This document shows positions 18,598 through 28,180 of a stretch of 64,000 bases of DNA, piece by piece. The number at the start of each line of letters is the position of its first letter. The stretch's first letter is position 1. The position numbers and the translations under genes were made by a program. Source of the stretch: 2-02-FULL-55-14 sp964534125 (lineage in GTDB: Bacteria > Bacteroidota > Ignavibacteria > UBA10030); the NCBI GenBank assembly GCA_964534125.1, contig CAZHOJ010000007.1, positions 154,498 to 218,497 of the forward strand, given 5' to 3'. The notes below the pieces were generated by a model. That model had not been told where the DNA came from. It made no database searches and was given only the letters and a program-made list of their open reading frames with translations.

Positions 18598-21114
18598 TCA
18601 CGCTTCATTCGTGTCCATCACCTCTTTGTCCGCTTCGTGCGGCTGGTCCTTCCCCGCGCGCTTCCTGGCTCCGGAGAAGACCAGGGCTTCCTTCTTCTTG
18701 TTCAGCCGCACCTTCACCGTGGAGCCCGCCTGGAATGTCCCCTTCAGGATCTCTTCGGCGAGAGGGTCCTCCACGTACTTCTGAACGGCCCGGCGGAGCG
18801 GCCTGGCTCCGAATGCAGGATCGAACCCTTTCTCTGCAAGGAATTCCTTCGCTCCCTTCGCGATCTCGATGGTGATGCCCATCGCATGCATCCGGGAGAA
18901 GAGGTCGCGGGCGGCGATGTCGATGATCTTGTGCAGGTGTTCGCGCTCCAGCGAGTGGAAAATGATCGCATCGTCGACGCGGTTGAGGAACTCGGGATTG
19001 AAGACGCGCTTCAGCGCATCCTCGATGTTCCCCTTCATCGCCTGGTAGCGGTCCTTCTCCGTCCCCGGCGAGAAACCGATGGCGCCGGTCGCCTTGATGT
19101 CACGCGACCCGATGTTCGAGGTCATGATGAGCACGGTATTCTTGAAGTCGACCCTCCGTCCCAGACTGTCCGTCAGCACCCCGTCGTCGAGCACCTGAAG
19201 GAGGATGTTGAACACGTCCGGATGTGCTTTTTCGATCTCGTCGAGCAGCACGACAGAATAGGGCTTCCGCCGCACCTTCTCCGTCAGCTGGCCTCCCTCT
19301 TCGTACCCCACGTATCCCGGAGGAGCGCCGACAAGACGTGAGACGGAGAATTTCTCCATGTATTCGCTCATGTCGATACGGATGAGCGATTCCTCGGAAT
19401 CGAAAAGGTAGCGTGCGAGGGCCTTCGCCATCTCGGTCTTTCCGACGCCGGTCGGACCGAGGAAGATGAACGACCCGATAGGCCGTCGGGGATCCTTGAG
19501 CCCTGCCCGCGCCCGCCGGATGGCCTTCGTCAGTTTCTCGATGGGCTCGTCCTGTCCCACGATCTGCTGCCTGAGAGCGTCCTGCATCCTCAGCAGCTTG
19601 TCGGATTCGCTCTGGGCGACCTTCTGAACCGGGATGCCGGTCATCATCGCAACGACAGCAGCACAATCCTCGTCGTCGACCTGATACATGATCTCCTGGG
19701 CCTTCAGTTCCCATTCCCGCTTGGCTATCTCGAGATCGCTGAGGAGCTTCTTCTCCAGGTCGCGGAGCCGCGCAGCCTCTTCGAAATTCTGGTTCTTGAC
19801 GACCTGGTTCTTGGATTGCCGTATCTTCTCAACTTCCTCTTCGAGCGACAGGATCTCCTTGGGCACCTTGATGTTCGCCAGGTGGACCCGCGATCCTGCT
19901 TCATCGAGCACGTCGATCGCTTTGTCGGGCAGGTACCGGTCGGTGATGTACCGGTCGCTCAGACGGACCGCCGCGTCTATCGCCGCATCCGAGTAGCGGA
20001 CGCCATGGTGCTCCTCGTATTTCGACTTGATGTTCTCGAGGATCTGAATGGTCTCGTCGACAGTCGTCGGATCGACCATGATCTTCTGGAAACGCCTGTC
20101 AAGCGCACCGTCCTTCTCGATGAACTGCCTGTACTCGTCGAGCGTCGTCGCGCCGATGCATTGCAGGTCGCCCCGCGCGAGGGCCGGCTTGAACATGTTC
20201 GACGCGTCAAGCGAGCCGCTGGCCCCTCCGGCTCCGACGATCGTGTGCAGCTCGTCTATGAACAGGATGACATCCTTCGCCTTCTCGAGCTCGTTCATCA
20301 CCGCCTTCATCCGTTCCTCGAACTGCCCCCGGTATTTGGTGCCGGCGACGAGGGCCGCGAGATCGAGGGTCACCACACGTTTGTCGTGGAGGACGCGCGA
20401 GACCTTCTTGTGAATGATGCGGAGTGCGAGCCCTTCTGCGATAGCGGATTTTCCGACGCCTGGCTCGCCGATGAGGACCGGATTGTTCTTCTTCCGGCGG
20501 GCAAGGACCTGGGCAACGCGTTCGATCTCTTTTTCCCGGCCGACGATCGGGTCGAGCTTGTCTTCCGTCGCCAGTTTTGTCAGGTCCCGTCCGAAATTGT
20601 CGAGGACAGGGGTCTTGGAGCGCTCCTGTTTCTTTTCGGCGCCTGCCTGGGGGGCCTGGCTGGGGGGTGTCGAGGGTTTCCCGGATATGATATTGTCGAG
20701 TTCGTTGCGAACCACATCGTAGTGGACGCTGAACTGGTGCAGGATCTGGGCGGCGATATTGTCATCATCCCGCAGGAGGGAGAGCAACAGATGCTCCGTC
20801 CCGATAACGTCAGATTTGTAGAGTTTTGCCTCGAGATACGTGATCTTGAGGACCTTTTCGGCCTGTTTCGTGAGCGGGATGTTGCCAATGGTCAGGGTTC
20901 CGCCGGATGTCCGGACAGTGTCCTCTATCGATTTCTTCAGCTTGTACAGGTCGGCCCCAAGGTTCCGGAGGATCTTGACAGCGATCCCCTCACCCTCCCG
21001 AATGATGCCGAGAAGAAGGTGTTCTGTCCCGATGTAGTCATGACCGAGCCGAAGTGCCTCTTCGCGGCTGAGCCTGATGACATCCTGCACTCTGTTCGAA
21101 AAATTGCCTTCCAT
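18598..21114 (-). CDS. clpC: ATP-dependent Clp protease ATPase subunit ClpC
   Basis: 838 residues. Hexameric AAA+ unfoldase that feeds substrates to ClpP. Order: two Clp-N repeats (about 1-145), a low-complexity PSQAPQAG linker, first AAA module (Walker A GEPGVGKS at 216-223, Walker B ILFIDELH), a middle segment with a UVR-like NFEEAARLRDLEKKL (hence ClpC rather than ClpB), second AAA module (Walker A GPTGVGKT near 555) and a C-terminal D2-small domain. An IGF tripeptide in ATGAIGFSPG is the ClpP-docking loop. Transcribed alone from its own promoter to its own terminator, divergent from uppS. mcsA/mcsB and ctsR are absent nearby. Confidence 0.96.
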   Translation of the reverse strand: MEGNFSNRVQDVIRLSREEALRLGHDYIGTEHLLLGIIREGEGIAVKILRNLGADLYKLKKSIEDTVRTSGGTLTIGNIPLTKQAEKVLKITYLEAKLYKSDVIGTEHLLLSLLRDDDNIAAQILHQFSVHYDVVRNELDNIISGKPSTPPSQAPQAGAEKKQERSKTPVLDNFGRDLTKLATEDKLDPIVGREKEIERVAQVLARRKKNNPVLIGEPGVGKSAIAEGLALRIIHKKVSRVLHDKRVVTLDLAALVAGTKYRGQFEERMKAVMNELEKAKDVILFIDELHTIVGAGGASGSLDASNMFKPALARGDLQCIGATTLDEYRQFIEKDGALDRRFQKIMVDPTTVDETIQILENIKSKYEEHHGVRYSDAAIDAAVRLSDRYITDRYLPDKAIDVLDEAGSRVHLANIKVPKEILSLEEEVEKIRQSKNQVVKNQNFEEAARLRDLEKKLLSDLEIAKREWELKAQEIMYQVDDEDCAAVVAMMTGIPVQKVAQSESDKLLRMQDALRQQIVGQDEPIEKLTKAIRRARAGLKDPRRPIGSFIFLGPTGVGKTEMAKALARYLFDSEESLIRIDMSEYMEKFSVSRLVGAPPGYVGYEEGGQLTEKVRRKPYSVVLLDEIEKAHPDVFNILLQVLDDGVLTDSLGRRVDFKNTVLIMTSNIGSRDIKATGAIGFSPGTEKDRYQAMKGNIEDALKRVFNPEFLNRVDDAIIFHSLEREHLHKIIDIAARDLFSRMHAMGITIEIAKGAKEFLAEKGFDPAFGARPLRRAVQKYVEDPLAEEILKGTFQAGSTVKVRLNKKKEALVFSGARKRAGKDQPHEADKEVMDTNEA

Positions 21115-21215
21115 AGAGCCTGATGCTTCCTGTTGGTGTGAGAAGTGGAACCCGGGGGGTCAGCGGGCCGTCTTCATATCCATAAACGCGCAGAATATTG
21201 ATAGGTTCCAACGGC

Positions 21216-21244
21216 AATATACGACGAAACGCGAGGTCAATCAA
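21216..21244 (-). promoter_or_regulatory. clpC promoter
   Basis: On the minus strand TTGATT (21239-21244), 17 nt, TATATT (21216-21221), followed by about 100 nt of leader to the clpC ATG at 21114. No CIRCE or CtsR-like repeat was recognised. Confidence 0.75.
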
Positions 21245-21300
21245 CTGAAGGGATTTCTCAGGTATTATGTTGTGGAATCGCCATAACACATTGTCTTTCT

Positions 21301-21329
21301 TTGACTTTCGCGCCTCAATGGCGTACATT
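21301..21329 (+). promoter_or_regulatory. Promoter of the uppS-bamA-lpx operon
   Basis: TTGACT (21301-21306), 17 nt, TACATT (21324-21329), 44 nt before the uppS GTG. It should drive the long plus-strand run to about 31779. Confidence 0.75.
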
Positions 21330-21373
21330 AAAAATTGCGCTATATCAATCGATTCTAAAGAAAAAGACCGACT

Positions 21374-22207
21374 GTGCCACTCGTACAAGCGACAGGGACC
21401 GACAAGAAGCATCAGGACAAGCTGAAAGGGGCAGGAGCGATACCCCGGCATATAGCCGTGATCATGGACGGGAACGGCCGCTGGGCCAAGCGCCGGAGTC
21501 TCCCCAGAATAGCGGGGCACAATGAAGGTGTCAACTCCGTCCGGGACATCGTTGAGGCCTGCGGGCAGCTTGGTGTCGAGTATCTCACGCTGTATGCTTT
21601 CTCGACGGAGAACTGGAAGCGTCCGAAGGACGAGGTCTCTCTTCTGATGCGACTCCTTCTGAAGGCGCTTCGGGATGAGAGGGACCGCCTTCATCAGAAT
21701 GAGGTGCGGCTGCGAGCCATCGGGGACATTGCTGCACTGCCGAAGGACATCCAGGATGAATTGTGCGACGCCTCGGAGATGATGAAGAACAACACGGGGC
21801 TGACGCTCATCCTTGCGCTCTCCTACAGTGGCCGCTGGGACCTTGTGCGGGCCCAAAAGCGCATGGCGGAGGATGTCGCTGCCGGCGTCCTGCGTCCTGA
21901 GTCCATCACTGAGGATACAATACGGGACTACCTTTCGACGAACGAATTTCCGTATCCGGACCTTCTCGTCCGGACGAGCGGGGAACACCGCATCAGCAAC
22001 TTTCTGCTGTGGGAGCTTGCCTACAGCGAGATGGTGTTCGCCGATGAGCACTGGCCCGAGTTCCGTCGGAAGCAGCTGTATGCTGCGATAACAGACTTCC
22101 AGAAGCGCGAGCGACGGTTCGGCATGGTCAGCGAACAGGTCCGGAAGCCCGTCCGAACGGGTGTGCGTTATGTCGAAAGGGTCCTGAAGAGTGTTGCGAA
22201 GCTGTAA
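21374..22207 (+). CDS. uppS: Undecaprenyl diphosphate synthase (cis-prenyltransferase)
   Basis: 277 residues from a GTG start. Extends farnesyl diphosphate with isopentenyl units to the C55 carrier for peptidoglycan and O-antigen. IAVIMDGNGRWA (catalytic Asp), FSTENWKRP, ALSYSGRWD and RTSGEHRISNFLLW are all present. GTG 21374 is the only reasonable start: the first Met codon lies inside the catalytic motif. First gene of the operon; bamA begins inside its last 17 bp. Confidence 0.96.
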   Translation: MPLVQATGTDKKHQDKLKGAGAIPRHIAVIMDGNGRWAKRRSLPRIAGHNEGVNSVRDIVEACGQLGVEYLTLYAFSTENWKRPKDEVSLLMRLLLKALRDERDRLHQNEVRLRAIGDIAALPKDIQDELCDASEMMKNNTGLTLILALSYSGRWDLVRAQKRMAEDVAAGVLRPESITEDTIRDYLSTNEFPYPDLLVRTSGEHRISNFLLWELAYSEMVFADEHWPEFRRKQLYAAITDFQKRERRFGMVSEQVRKPVRTGVRYVERVLKSVAKL

Positions 22208-24545
22208 TCATCTCCTTCTTCTCCTGCTTTTTTTCACCGCGCTGGCAGGCGCTCAGACACGTCCGGAGGTCTACCGCATCCTCGGTATCACCGTGGAGGG
22301 ACAGGTGACCGCCGATGCTGCCGCGATCATCGCCAACACAGGCCTTCGTGCGGGCGACGAGATCACGGTCCCTGGCGACCAGACCCGCGCGGCCATCGAA
22401 CGTCTCCATCGTCTGCGCCTCTTCGAAGACATCCAGATCCTGATCGAGAACCGCGTACAGAACGGCGTCTACCTCCTGATCCGTGTGCGGGAGAATCCCC
22501 GCCTGGAGAACATCGTCATCACGGGCAACGACGAGCTGAGCGAGGACGAGATCCTCAAGAAGATCAACCTCATCAAGGGGCAGCTCATCACGCCGCATGA
22601 CCTCTCCGTCGTGGTCCGCACGCTGGAATATGCGTACAACGAGGAGGGGTACATGAATGCTGCCATCACGCCGAGCCTCGCGCAGAGGCCCGATACGGGG
22701 CGCAACAGGGTCGACCTGACCATCACGATCGACGAGGGGGAAGAGGTCGTTGTCGACCAGATCCGCTTCTGGGGGAACAAGGCGTTCGACGACGGGGACA
22801 TTCGGAGCGAGATGGAGGAGACGACGGAGCGGCGCTGGTGGAAGTTCTGGGCCTCGAACAATTTCGACAGGAAGAAGTACGATGAGGATAAGCAGCTCAT
22901 TCTCACGTTCTACCGGAAGAACGGGTACCGTGACGCAGAGATCATGAAGGACTCGATCTCGTTCGATGACGAGAGGCGATACATGGCCATCGACATCTAT
23001 CTGTTCGAGGGGCCGCAGTACTATGTCCGGAACATCACCTGGCAGGGGAACACGGTCTACCCCTCCGAGGTGCTGTCCGCGCGGCTCGGGTTCGAACAGG
23101 GAGATGTCTACGATCAGGAGCGGTTCCGGCAGAATCTCTTCCGGAGCGAGGAGGAGACGGATGTGACGTCCCTCTACTCTGACAACGGATATCTGTGGTT
23201 CCAGGTGGTCCCGCAGGAGACCGTGGTCGGGGGTGACAGCGTCGATATCGAGCTCATCGTCCGGGAGGGGAACCAGTTCCGCCTCGGGCAGGTGATCATT
23301 TCCGGCAACACGAAGACCTACGAGAAGGTGATCCGGCGGGAGCTCCTCACGAAGCCGGGCGATTACTTCAGCCGGCAGCTCATCATCAGCAGCGTCCGGC
23401 AGCTGGCACAGCTCAACTACTTCAACCCGGAGAAGATCACGCCCGATGTGCGGCCCGTGGACGATGAGACCGTGGACCTCGAGTACGCCGTCGAGGAACG
23501 CTCGAGCGATACGTTCAACATGTCCGTGGGGTACAGCGGGGCCTTCGGGTTCAACGGAGGGCTCGGCCTTTCCTTCAACAATTTCTCGCTCAGCGAGCCC
23601 CTCAAAGGGGGCGGCGGTCAGACACTGACCTTCGACTGGCAGTTCGGTGTCAGCACCATTTACCGGACCTTCTCCATCGGCTTCCAGGAACCCTGGATGT
23701 TCGATTCGCCGACCCTGTTCGGCTTCAGCATCTTTGACACGGAGCAGAAATACTTCGCCGACATCCGCTACACCGGTGTCTCGGTGCGTATTGGCCGCCG
23801 GTTCCGCTGGCCAGACTATCTCTTCCGTGGTGACTGGACGGTCCGCTGGCAACGGAACAAGTACATCCCGTTCGAAGGCGAAGTGGACGAACTCTTCCTC
23901 CAGGGGATCTCGACGCAGTTCGGCATCGCGCAGGTCCTCTCGCGCAACAGCACGAACAGTCCCATCTTCCCGTCGGAAGGTTCGAGTATCTCACTGCTGA
24001 CCGAGGTGAACGGCGGACCGCTGCTGCCCGGCACGGCGCGTTTCCACAAGCACGTGTTCAGCGCTGATTGGTACATCCCTCTCATCCCGTCACAGCGCAT
24101 TGCGCTGATGAGCACGAACCAGATCGGGATGATATACGGGTTCGAATCTGATTCGTATATTCCATTCCAAGACCGGTTCTTCATGGGAGGCACGGGCCTC
24201 GGCCAGTTCGCGGTCACTCCGCTCCGCGGGTATGATGAACGGTCGGTCGGTCCCCGCAACGGCGGCACGGCGATGATGAAGCACACGGTCGAGCTCCGGT
24301 TCGCGCTCGCGCTCAATCCCATTCCCATCTACACGCTGCTGTTCGCGGAGGCGGGGAACGTTTGGATCGAGCCGCGATACATGAGCCCCATCGACCTGCG
24401 GAAATCGGCCGGCCTTGGCGTGCGGCTGCTCATCAATCCGCTCGGCCTTATCGGGTTCGACTATGGTTTCGGGTTCGACGGCGCGACACCGGCCTCAGGC
24501 ACCCCGGGCTGGCAGTTCCACTTCCAGTTCGGACGGCAATTCTAA
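22191..24545 (+). CDS. bamA: Outer-membrane protein assembly factor BamA
   Basis: 784 residues, GTG start overlapping uppS by 17 bp (TTG 22194 is an alternative). Signal peptide with a run of leucines, cleavage near LAGAQT. POTRA repeats occupy about 25-420, then a 16-strand barrel from about 440 to the C-terminal Phe. The LRGYDERSVG motif near 676 is the conserved loop-6 VRGF/Y element of Omp85 proteins. It inserts barrels into the outer membrane with the periplasmic chaperones encoded next. POTRA boundaries were not resolved individually. Confidence 0.95.
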   Translation: MLRSCNHLLLLLLFFTALAGAQTRPEVYRILGITVEGQVTADAAAIIANTGLRAGDEITVPGDQTRAAIERLHRLRLFEDIQILIENRVQNGVYLLIRVRENPRLENIVITGNDELSEDEILKKINLIKGQLITPHDLSVVVRTLEYAYNEEGYMNAAITPSLAQRPDTGRNRVDLTITIDEGEEVVVDQIRFWGNKAFDDGDIRSEMEETTERRWWKFWASNNFDRKKYDEDKQLILTFYRKNGYRDAEIMKDSISFDDERRYMAIDIYLFEGPQYYVRNITWQGNTVYPSEVLSARLGFEQGDVYDQERFRQNLFRSEEETDVTSLYSDNGYLWFQVVPQETVVGGDSVDIELIVREGNQFRLGQVIISGNTKTYEKVIRRELLTKPGDYFSRQLIISSVRQLAQLNYFNPEKITPDVRPVDDETVDLEYAVEERSSDTFNMSVGYSGAFGFNGGLGLSFNNFSLSEPLKGGGGQTLTFDWQFGVSTIYRTFSIGFQEPWMFDSPTLFGFSIFDTEQKYFADIRYTGVSVRIGRRFRWPDYLFRGDWTVRWQRNKYIPFEGEVDELFLQGISTQFGIAQVLSRNSTNSPIFPSEGSSISLLTEVNGGPLLPGTARFHKHVFSADWYIPLIPSQRIALMSTNQIGMIYGFESDSYIPFQDRFFMGGTGLGQFAVTPLRGYDERSVGPRNGGTAMMKHTVELRFALALNPIPIYTLLFAEAGNVWIEPRYMSPIDLRKSAGLGVRLLINPLGLIGFDYGFGFDGATPASGTPGWQFHFQFGRQF

Positions 24546-24583
24546 ACACGGTCTTTCACACACAGAACGAAGGGCGTATCTTC

Positions 24584-25126
24584 ATGAAAAACATTCTCAT
24601 CTCTCTTGCGCTTGCATTGCTCGTTGTCATGCTTCCAGCGTCCGCGCAGAAGGTTGCATTCGTCAACTCAGCGACCATTCTCCGGGAATTGCCCGAGGCT
24701 CAGAAGGCGCAGAAGGACCTCGAGACGCAGATCGGAGCCTGGCAGAAGGAGCTGGAGAGCATGGGTCAGCAGCTGCAGGCCGAGCTCGAGGATTATCAGA
24801 AGAAGCAGGCACTGATGGACCCGGCAGCAAAGACCGCGAAAGAGCGTCAGCTGACGGACATGCAGCAGCGCGCACGCGATTACCAGCTGAGAAAGTTCGA
24901 CACGCAGGAGGGCGAAGCTGTCCGGCTCCGTGAGGAGAAGCTCCAGCCCATCCAGCAGAAGGTCCTTGCAGCCATCGAGACTGTCGCGAAGGAAGAAGGA
25001 TTCGAGTTCGTCCTTGATAAGGTCAGTGAAGCGACGATCGTGCTCTACGCCGACCCGGCATTTGACCTGACCTACAAGGTGCTCGACAGGCTCAAGAGAG
25101 GCAGCACGGTACCCGGAAAGAAATGA
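24584..25126 (+). CDS. OmpH/Skp-family periplasmic chaperone, first copy
   Basis: 180 residues from ATG 24584, chosen for the signal peptide MKNILISLALALLVVMLPAS ending at AQ. The mature protein starts KVAFVNSATILRELPEAQKA, the usual Skp opening, then a long charged coiled coil (QKELESMGQQLQAEL) forming the tentacles, and ends in a short beta cap. Holds unfolded barrel proteins for BamA. Its stop overlaps the second copy by 4 bp. Confidence 0.9.
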   Translation: MKNILISLALALLVVMLPASAQKVAFVNSATILRELPEAQKAQKDLETQIGAWQKELESMGQQLQAELEDYQKKQALMDPAAKTAKERQLTDMQQRARDYQLRKFDTQEGEAVRLREEKLQPIQQKVLAAIETVAKEEGFEFVLDKVSEATIVLYADPAFDLTYKVLDRLKRGSTVPGKK

Positions 25127-25683
25127 CGATGAGACGGCTCACGTCGTTCCCCGTCCTCCTTCTCCTGCTTCTGGCGGCCGGTACAGCCTCCGCGCAGGTC
25201 AAGATCGGCCATTTCAATTCTGCGATGGTCATCAAGCAGATGCCGGAGGCCGTTGATGCCCAGAGACAGCTCGATCAGCTGGTGGATGGGTGGGAGAAGG
25301 AGCTGTCCCAGATGCAGCGGGAATGGAAGGAGATGTTCGAGGAGTTCGATAATCGGAAGCTCATCATGACCGAGATCCGCCGTGCAGAGGTCGAGAAGGA
25401 GCTGCGCGACCTCGACCAGCGGATCATGGCCTTCCGAAACGACAAGTTCGGGCAGAATGGTGAGCTGTTCCGGAAACAATCCGAGCTTATGCGGCCCGTA
25501 CAGGACATCATCTTCACCGTCGTCAAGCAGATCGCCGAGGAAGAGGAGTACGACTACATCTTCGACAAGAGCGGCGATATCCTTCTGATGTATACCAACG
25601 ATGAGTATGACGTCACGGGCCTCATCTTCGAAAAACTGAACCTGACACCCCCGGCCCAGCAGCCGGGCCCAGGGGTACGGTAG
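25123..25683 (+). CDS. OmpH/Skp-family periplasmic chaperone, second copy
   Basis: 186 residues. Signal peptide with FPVLLLLLLAAGTASA, then QVKIGHFNSAMVIKQMPEA and a coiled coil rich in Glu, Lys and Arg; the C-terminal cap has YDYIFDKSGDILLMY. Same architecture as the preceding gene but clearly diverged, so an old duplication. The Pro-rich tail is extra. Probably forms homo- or hetero-trimers with its neighbour. Confidence 0.9.
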   Translation: MTMRRLTSFPVLLLLLLAAGTASAQVKIGHFNSAMVIKQMPEAVDAQRQLDQLVDGWEKELSQMQREWKEMFEEFDNRKLIMTEIRRAEVEKELRDLDQRIMAFRNDKFGQNGELFRKQSELMRPVQDIIFTVVKQIAEEEEYDYIFDKSGDILLMYTNDEYDVTGLIFEKLNLTPPAQQPGPGVR

Positions 25684-25689
25684 GCCTCC

Positions 25690-26733
25690 ATGACCGTCCG
25701 CGATATCGCCGGCTGGCTGAAGGCCGAGGTGGTCGGACCGCAGGACACGCCGATCACGACGGTCTCGAAGATCGAGGAGGCCGAACCCGGCAGCCTCACC
25801 TTTCTCGCGAACCCGAAGTACGAGCGCTTCCTGAGCACGACCCGGGCCTCCGCGATCCTCGTCTCGCGCGCAGTGGACATCGCGAAGCACGAGCAGGAGT
25901 TCAGGTCGTTCATCATCACGGACGACCCATATGCAGCGTTCCTCCTTTGCGTCAAGAACATCCTTCCTCAGGTCGATCCTTTCACGAAGGGCATCCATCC
26001 GACCGCTGTGGTCGCCGAATCGGCCGTGCTCCGCGAAGGAGTGACGGTCGGCCCCTACAGCGTCATCCGCGATGATGTGATCGTCGGCAAGAACACACGC
26101 ATCGGCGCCGGTGTCTCGGTGGGGAAGAATGTCACCCTCGGAACCGATTGCCTCATCTATCCCGGGACCGTCATCTATCACGGGTCCGTCATCGGCGACC
26201 GCGTCATCCTGCATGCCGGGTGTGTGATCGGGAGCGACGGGTTCGGCAATGCCCAGCGCCCGGACGGCTCGTATGAGAAGATCCCGCAGATGGGCATCGT
26301 CCGTATCGGCAACGATTGCGAGATCGGCGCGAACACGACCATCGACAGGGCGACACTGGGAGAGACGCGGCTTGATGAGGGGGTCAAGCTCGACAACCTC
26401 GTCCACATCGGACACAACGTGGTCATCGGAGCCCACACTGCTATCGCGGCGCAGACCGGCATCAGCGGCAGCTGCAAGATCGGGAAATACTGCAAGCTTG
26501 CGGGCCAGGTGGGATTGAGCGGCCACATCGAGATCGCAGACAGGACGACCCTCCTGGGTCAGACGGGCGTCCCCAAGTCCATCACCGAGCCGGGGAAGAC
26601 CTGGTTCGGATATCCGGCAAAAGAGCATGTCCGCGCAGGGCGCATCGAGGCTGTGCTGCGCTCGCTGCCGGAGCTGAAGGCCGAAGTGGACAGGCTCAGG
26701 GACCTCATCGAGCACCTCCAGAAGAAGAGCTAA
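25690..26733 (+). CDS. lpxD: UDP-3-O-(3-hydroxyacyl)glucosamine N-acyltransferase
   Basis: 347 residues, the normal LpxD length. N-terminal uridine-binding domain (1-about 100), then left-handed beta-helix hexapeptides, and a C-terminal helix (LPELKAEVDRLRDLIEHL). The catalytic His lies in LDNLVHIGHNVVIGAH. Third step of lipid A synthesis. It sits 6 bp after the second ompH and 15 bp before lpxC-fabZ. Confidence 0.96.
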   Translation: MTVRDIAGWLKAEVVGPQDTPITTVSKIEEAEPGSLTFLANPKYERFLSTTRASAILVSRAVDIAKHEQEFRSFIITDDPYAAFLLCVKNILPQVDPFTKGIHPTAVVAESAVLREGVTVGPYSVIRDDVIVGKNTRIGAGVSVGKNVTLGTDCLIYPGTVIYHGSVIGDRVILHAGCVIGSDGFGNAQRPDGSYEKIPQMGIVRIGNDCEIGANTTIDRATLGETRLDEGVKLDNLVHIGHNVVIGAHTAIAAQTGISGSCKIGKYCKLAGQVGLSGHIEIADRTTLLGQTGVPKSITEPGKTWFGYPAKEHVRAGRIEAVLRSLPELKAEVDRLRDLIEHLQKKS

Positions 26734-26748
26734 CACAGGAAGATCGCT

Positions 26749-28173
26749 ATGTTCGTTCAGCAGATGACGATCGCCAAAGCCGTAAAGATGTCGGGCTCAG
26801 GCCTGCACACCGGCGTTCAGACCACGATGACACTGCGGCCGGCCCCCGAGAACTATGGTATCCGCTTCCGGCGCGTCGACCTCGCCGGCAATCCCGAGGT
26901 TCCGGCAGACGTCGATCATGTGGTGGAGGTCGAGCGGGGCACGACGCTCGCTGTGGGCGAGGCACGCGTCCATACCGTGGAACATGTGCTCGCTGCCGTC
27001 ACCGGCCTGCAGATCGACAACCTCATCATCGAACTGGACAACATCGAACCGCCGATCGCCGACGGGAGCGCAAAGCCCTTCGTCGACCTGATCCAGGAAG
27101 CCGGCATTGTGCAGCAGGAGTCCCCGAAGGACTATCTCATCATCGATCAGGTCATCCATTACCAGAACGAGGAGAAGGGGGTCGACATTGTCGCACTGCC
27201 GACGGACGATTTCCGCATCTCCGTCGTGATCGACTATAACAATCCGGCCCTCGGGAGCCAGCATACGGGGCTGTTCAATCTCGAGAAGGAGTTCGTGGAG
27301 GAGTTCTCGTCCGCGCGCACCTTCTGTTTCCTGCACGAGGTCGAGGTCCTGCGCGACAAAGGACTGATCCGGGGAGGGAATCTGGACAACGCCATCGTCA
27401 TCGTTGACCGGGACCTCAACGACGGTGAGCTTGGAAAGCTGGCGAAAAAACTGGGGATCGACCACTCCCTCATTCTTGGAACGTCAGGAGTCCTGAACGA
27501 CAAACGGCTGCATTACAGGAACGAGCCGGCGCGCCATAAGCTCGTCGACCTTGTCGGGGACCTCGCCCTCATCGGGGCGCCGCTGAAGGCCCAGATCCTC
27601 GCCGCACGCCCGGGTCACGCGAGCAACGTCGAGTTCGCCCGGAAGGTCCGGAGGCTCTACCAGCAGAAGAAGCTGGTCCGGAAGTATCAGCACGAGAAGA
27701 AGGAAGGGATCGTGTTCGACTCCGACGCGATCCAGCGCATCCTCCCGCACCGGTACCCCTTCCTGCTCGTCGACAAGATCGTTGAGTTCGAGCTCGACAA
27801 GCGGGTGGTCGGCGTCAAGAGCGTGACCGTGAACGAACCATTCTTCCTGGGGCACTTCCCCGGCCAGGCCGTCATGCCCGGCGTCCTCATCGTCGAGGCG
27901 CTGGCACAGACAGGCGGAATTCTCCTGCTGAACGGCGTCGAGAATCCGGGCGACAAGCTCGTCTTCTTCATGGCGATGAACAACGTCAAATTCCGGAAGC
28001 CGGTGGTCCCCGGTGACCAGCTGATGCTCGACATCGAGATGATGAGCCGCCGCTCGAAGGTCATACAGATCAAGGGGCGTGCGTACGTCAACGGCAGCGT
28101 CGTTGCCGAAGGGGAATTCACCGCGGCCGTCATCGACCGCAATCCGGCTAGCAGGGCCATCCAGTCATCCTGA
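26749..28173 (+). CDS. lpxC-fabZ: Bifunctional UDP-3-O-acyl-GlcNAc deacetylase / 3-hydroxyacyl-ACP dehydratase
   Basis: 474 residues, two complete enzymes in one chain. Residues 1 to about 310 are LpxC: HTVEHVLAAVTG with the first zinc His, FSSARTFCFLHEVE, and the second zinc/catalytic group in RHKLVDLVGDLALIG and ARPGHASN. Residues from about 325 are FabZ: ILPHRYPFLLVD (His) and MPGVLIVEALAQTGG (Glu). The first committed step of lipid A and the fatty-acid elongation dehydratase are thus made in fixed ratio. This fusion is known in Bacteroidetes/Chlorobi genomes and supports the taxonomic guess. Confidence 0.96.
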   Translation: MFVQQMTIAKAVKMSGSGLHTGVQTTMTLRPAPENYGIRFRRVDLAGNPEVPADVDHVVEVERGTTLAVGEARVHTVEHVLAAVTGLQIDNLIIELDNIEPPIADGSAKPFVDLIQEAGIVQQESPKDYLIIDQVIHYQNEEKGVDIVALPTDDFRISVVIDYNNPALGSQHTGLFNLEKEFVEEFSSARTFCFLHEVEVLRDKGLIRGGNLDNAIVIVDRDLNDGELGKLAKKLGIDHSLILGTSGVLNDKRLHYRNEPARHKLVDLVGDLALIGAPLKAQILAARPGHASNVEFARKVRRLYQQKKLVRKYQHEKKEGIVFDSDAIQRILPHRYPFLLVDKIVEFELDKRVVGVKSVTVNEPFFLGHFPGQAVMPGVLIVEALAQTGGILLLNGVENPGDKLVFFMAMNNVKFRKPVVPGDQLMLDIEMMSRRSKVIQIKGRAYVNGSVVAEGEFTAAVIDRNPASRAIQSS

Positions 28174-28180
28174 GCCTCTC

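Noticed and set aside
22128..23852. 574-codon open frame on the minus strand opposite bamA
   Set aside because: It is an antisense reading of a clear BamA gene in GC-rich DNA; composition is low-complexity Glu/Arg/Leu and no domain is recognisable.
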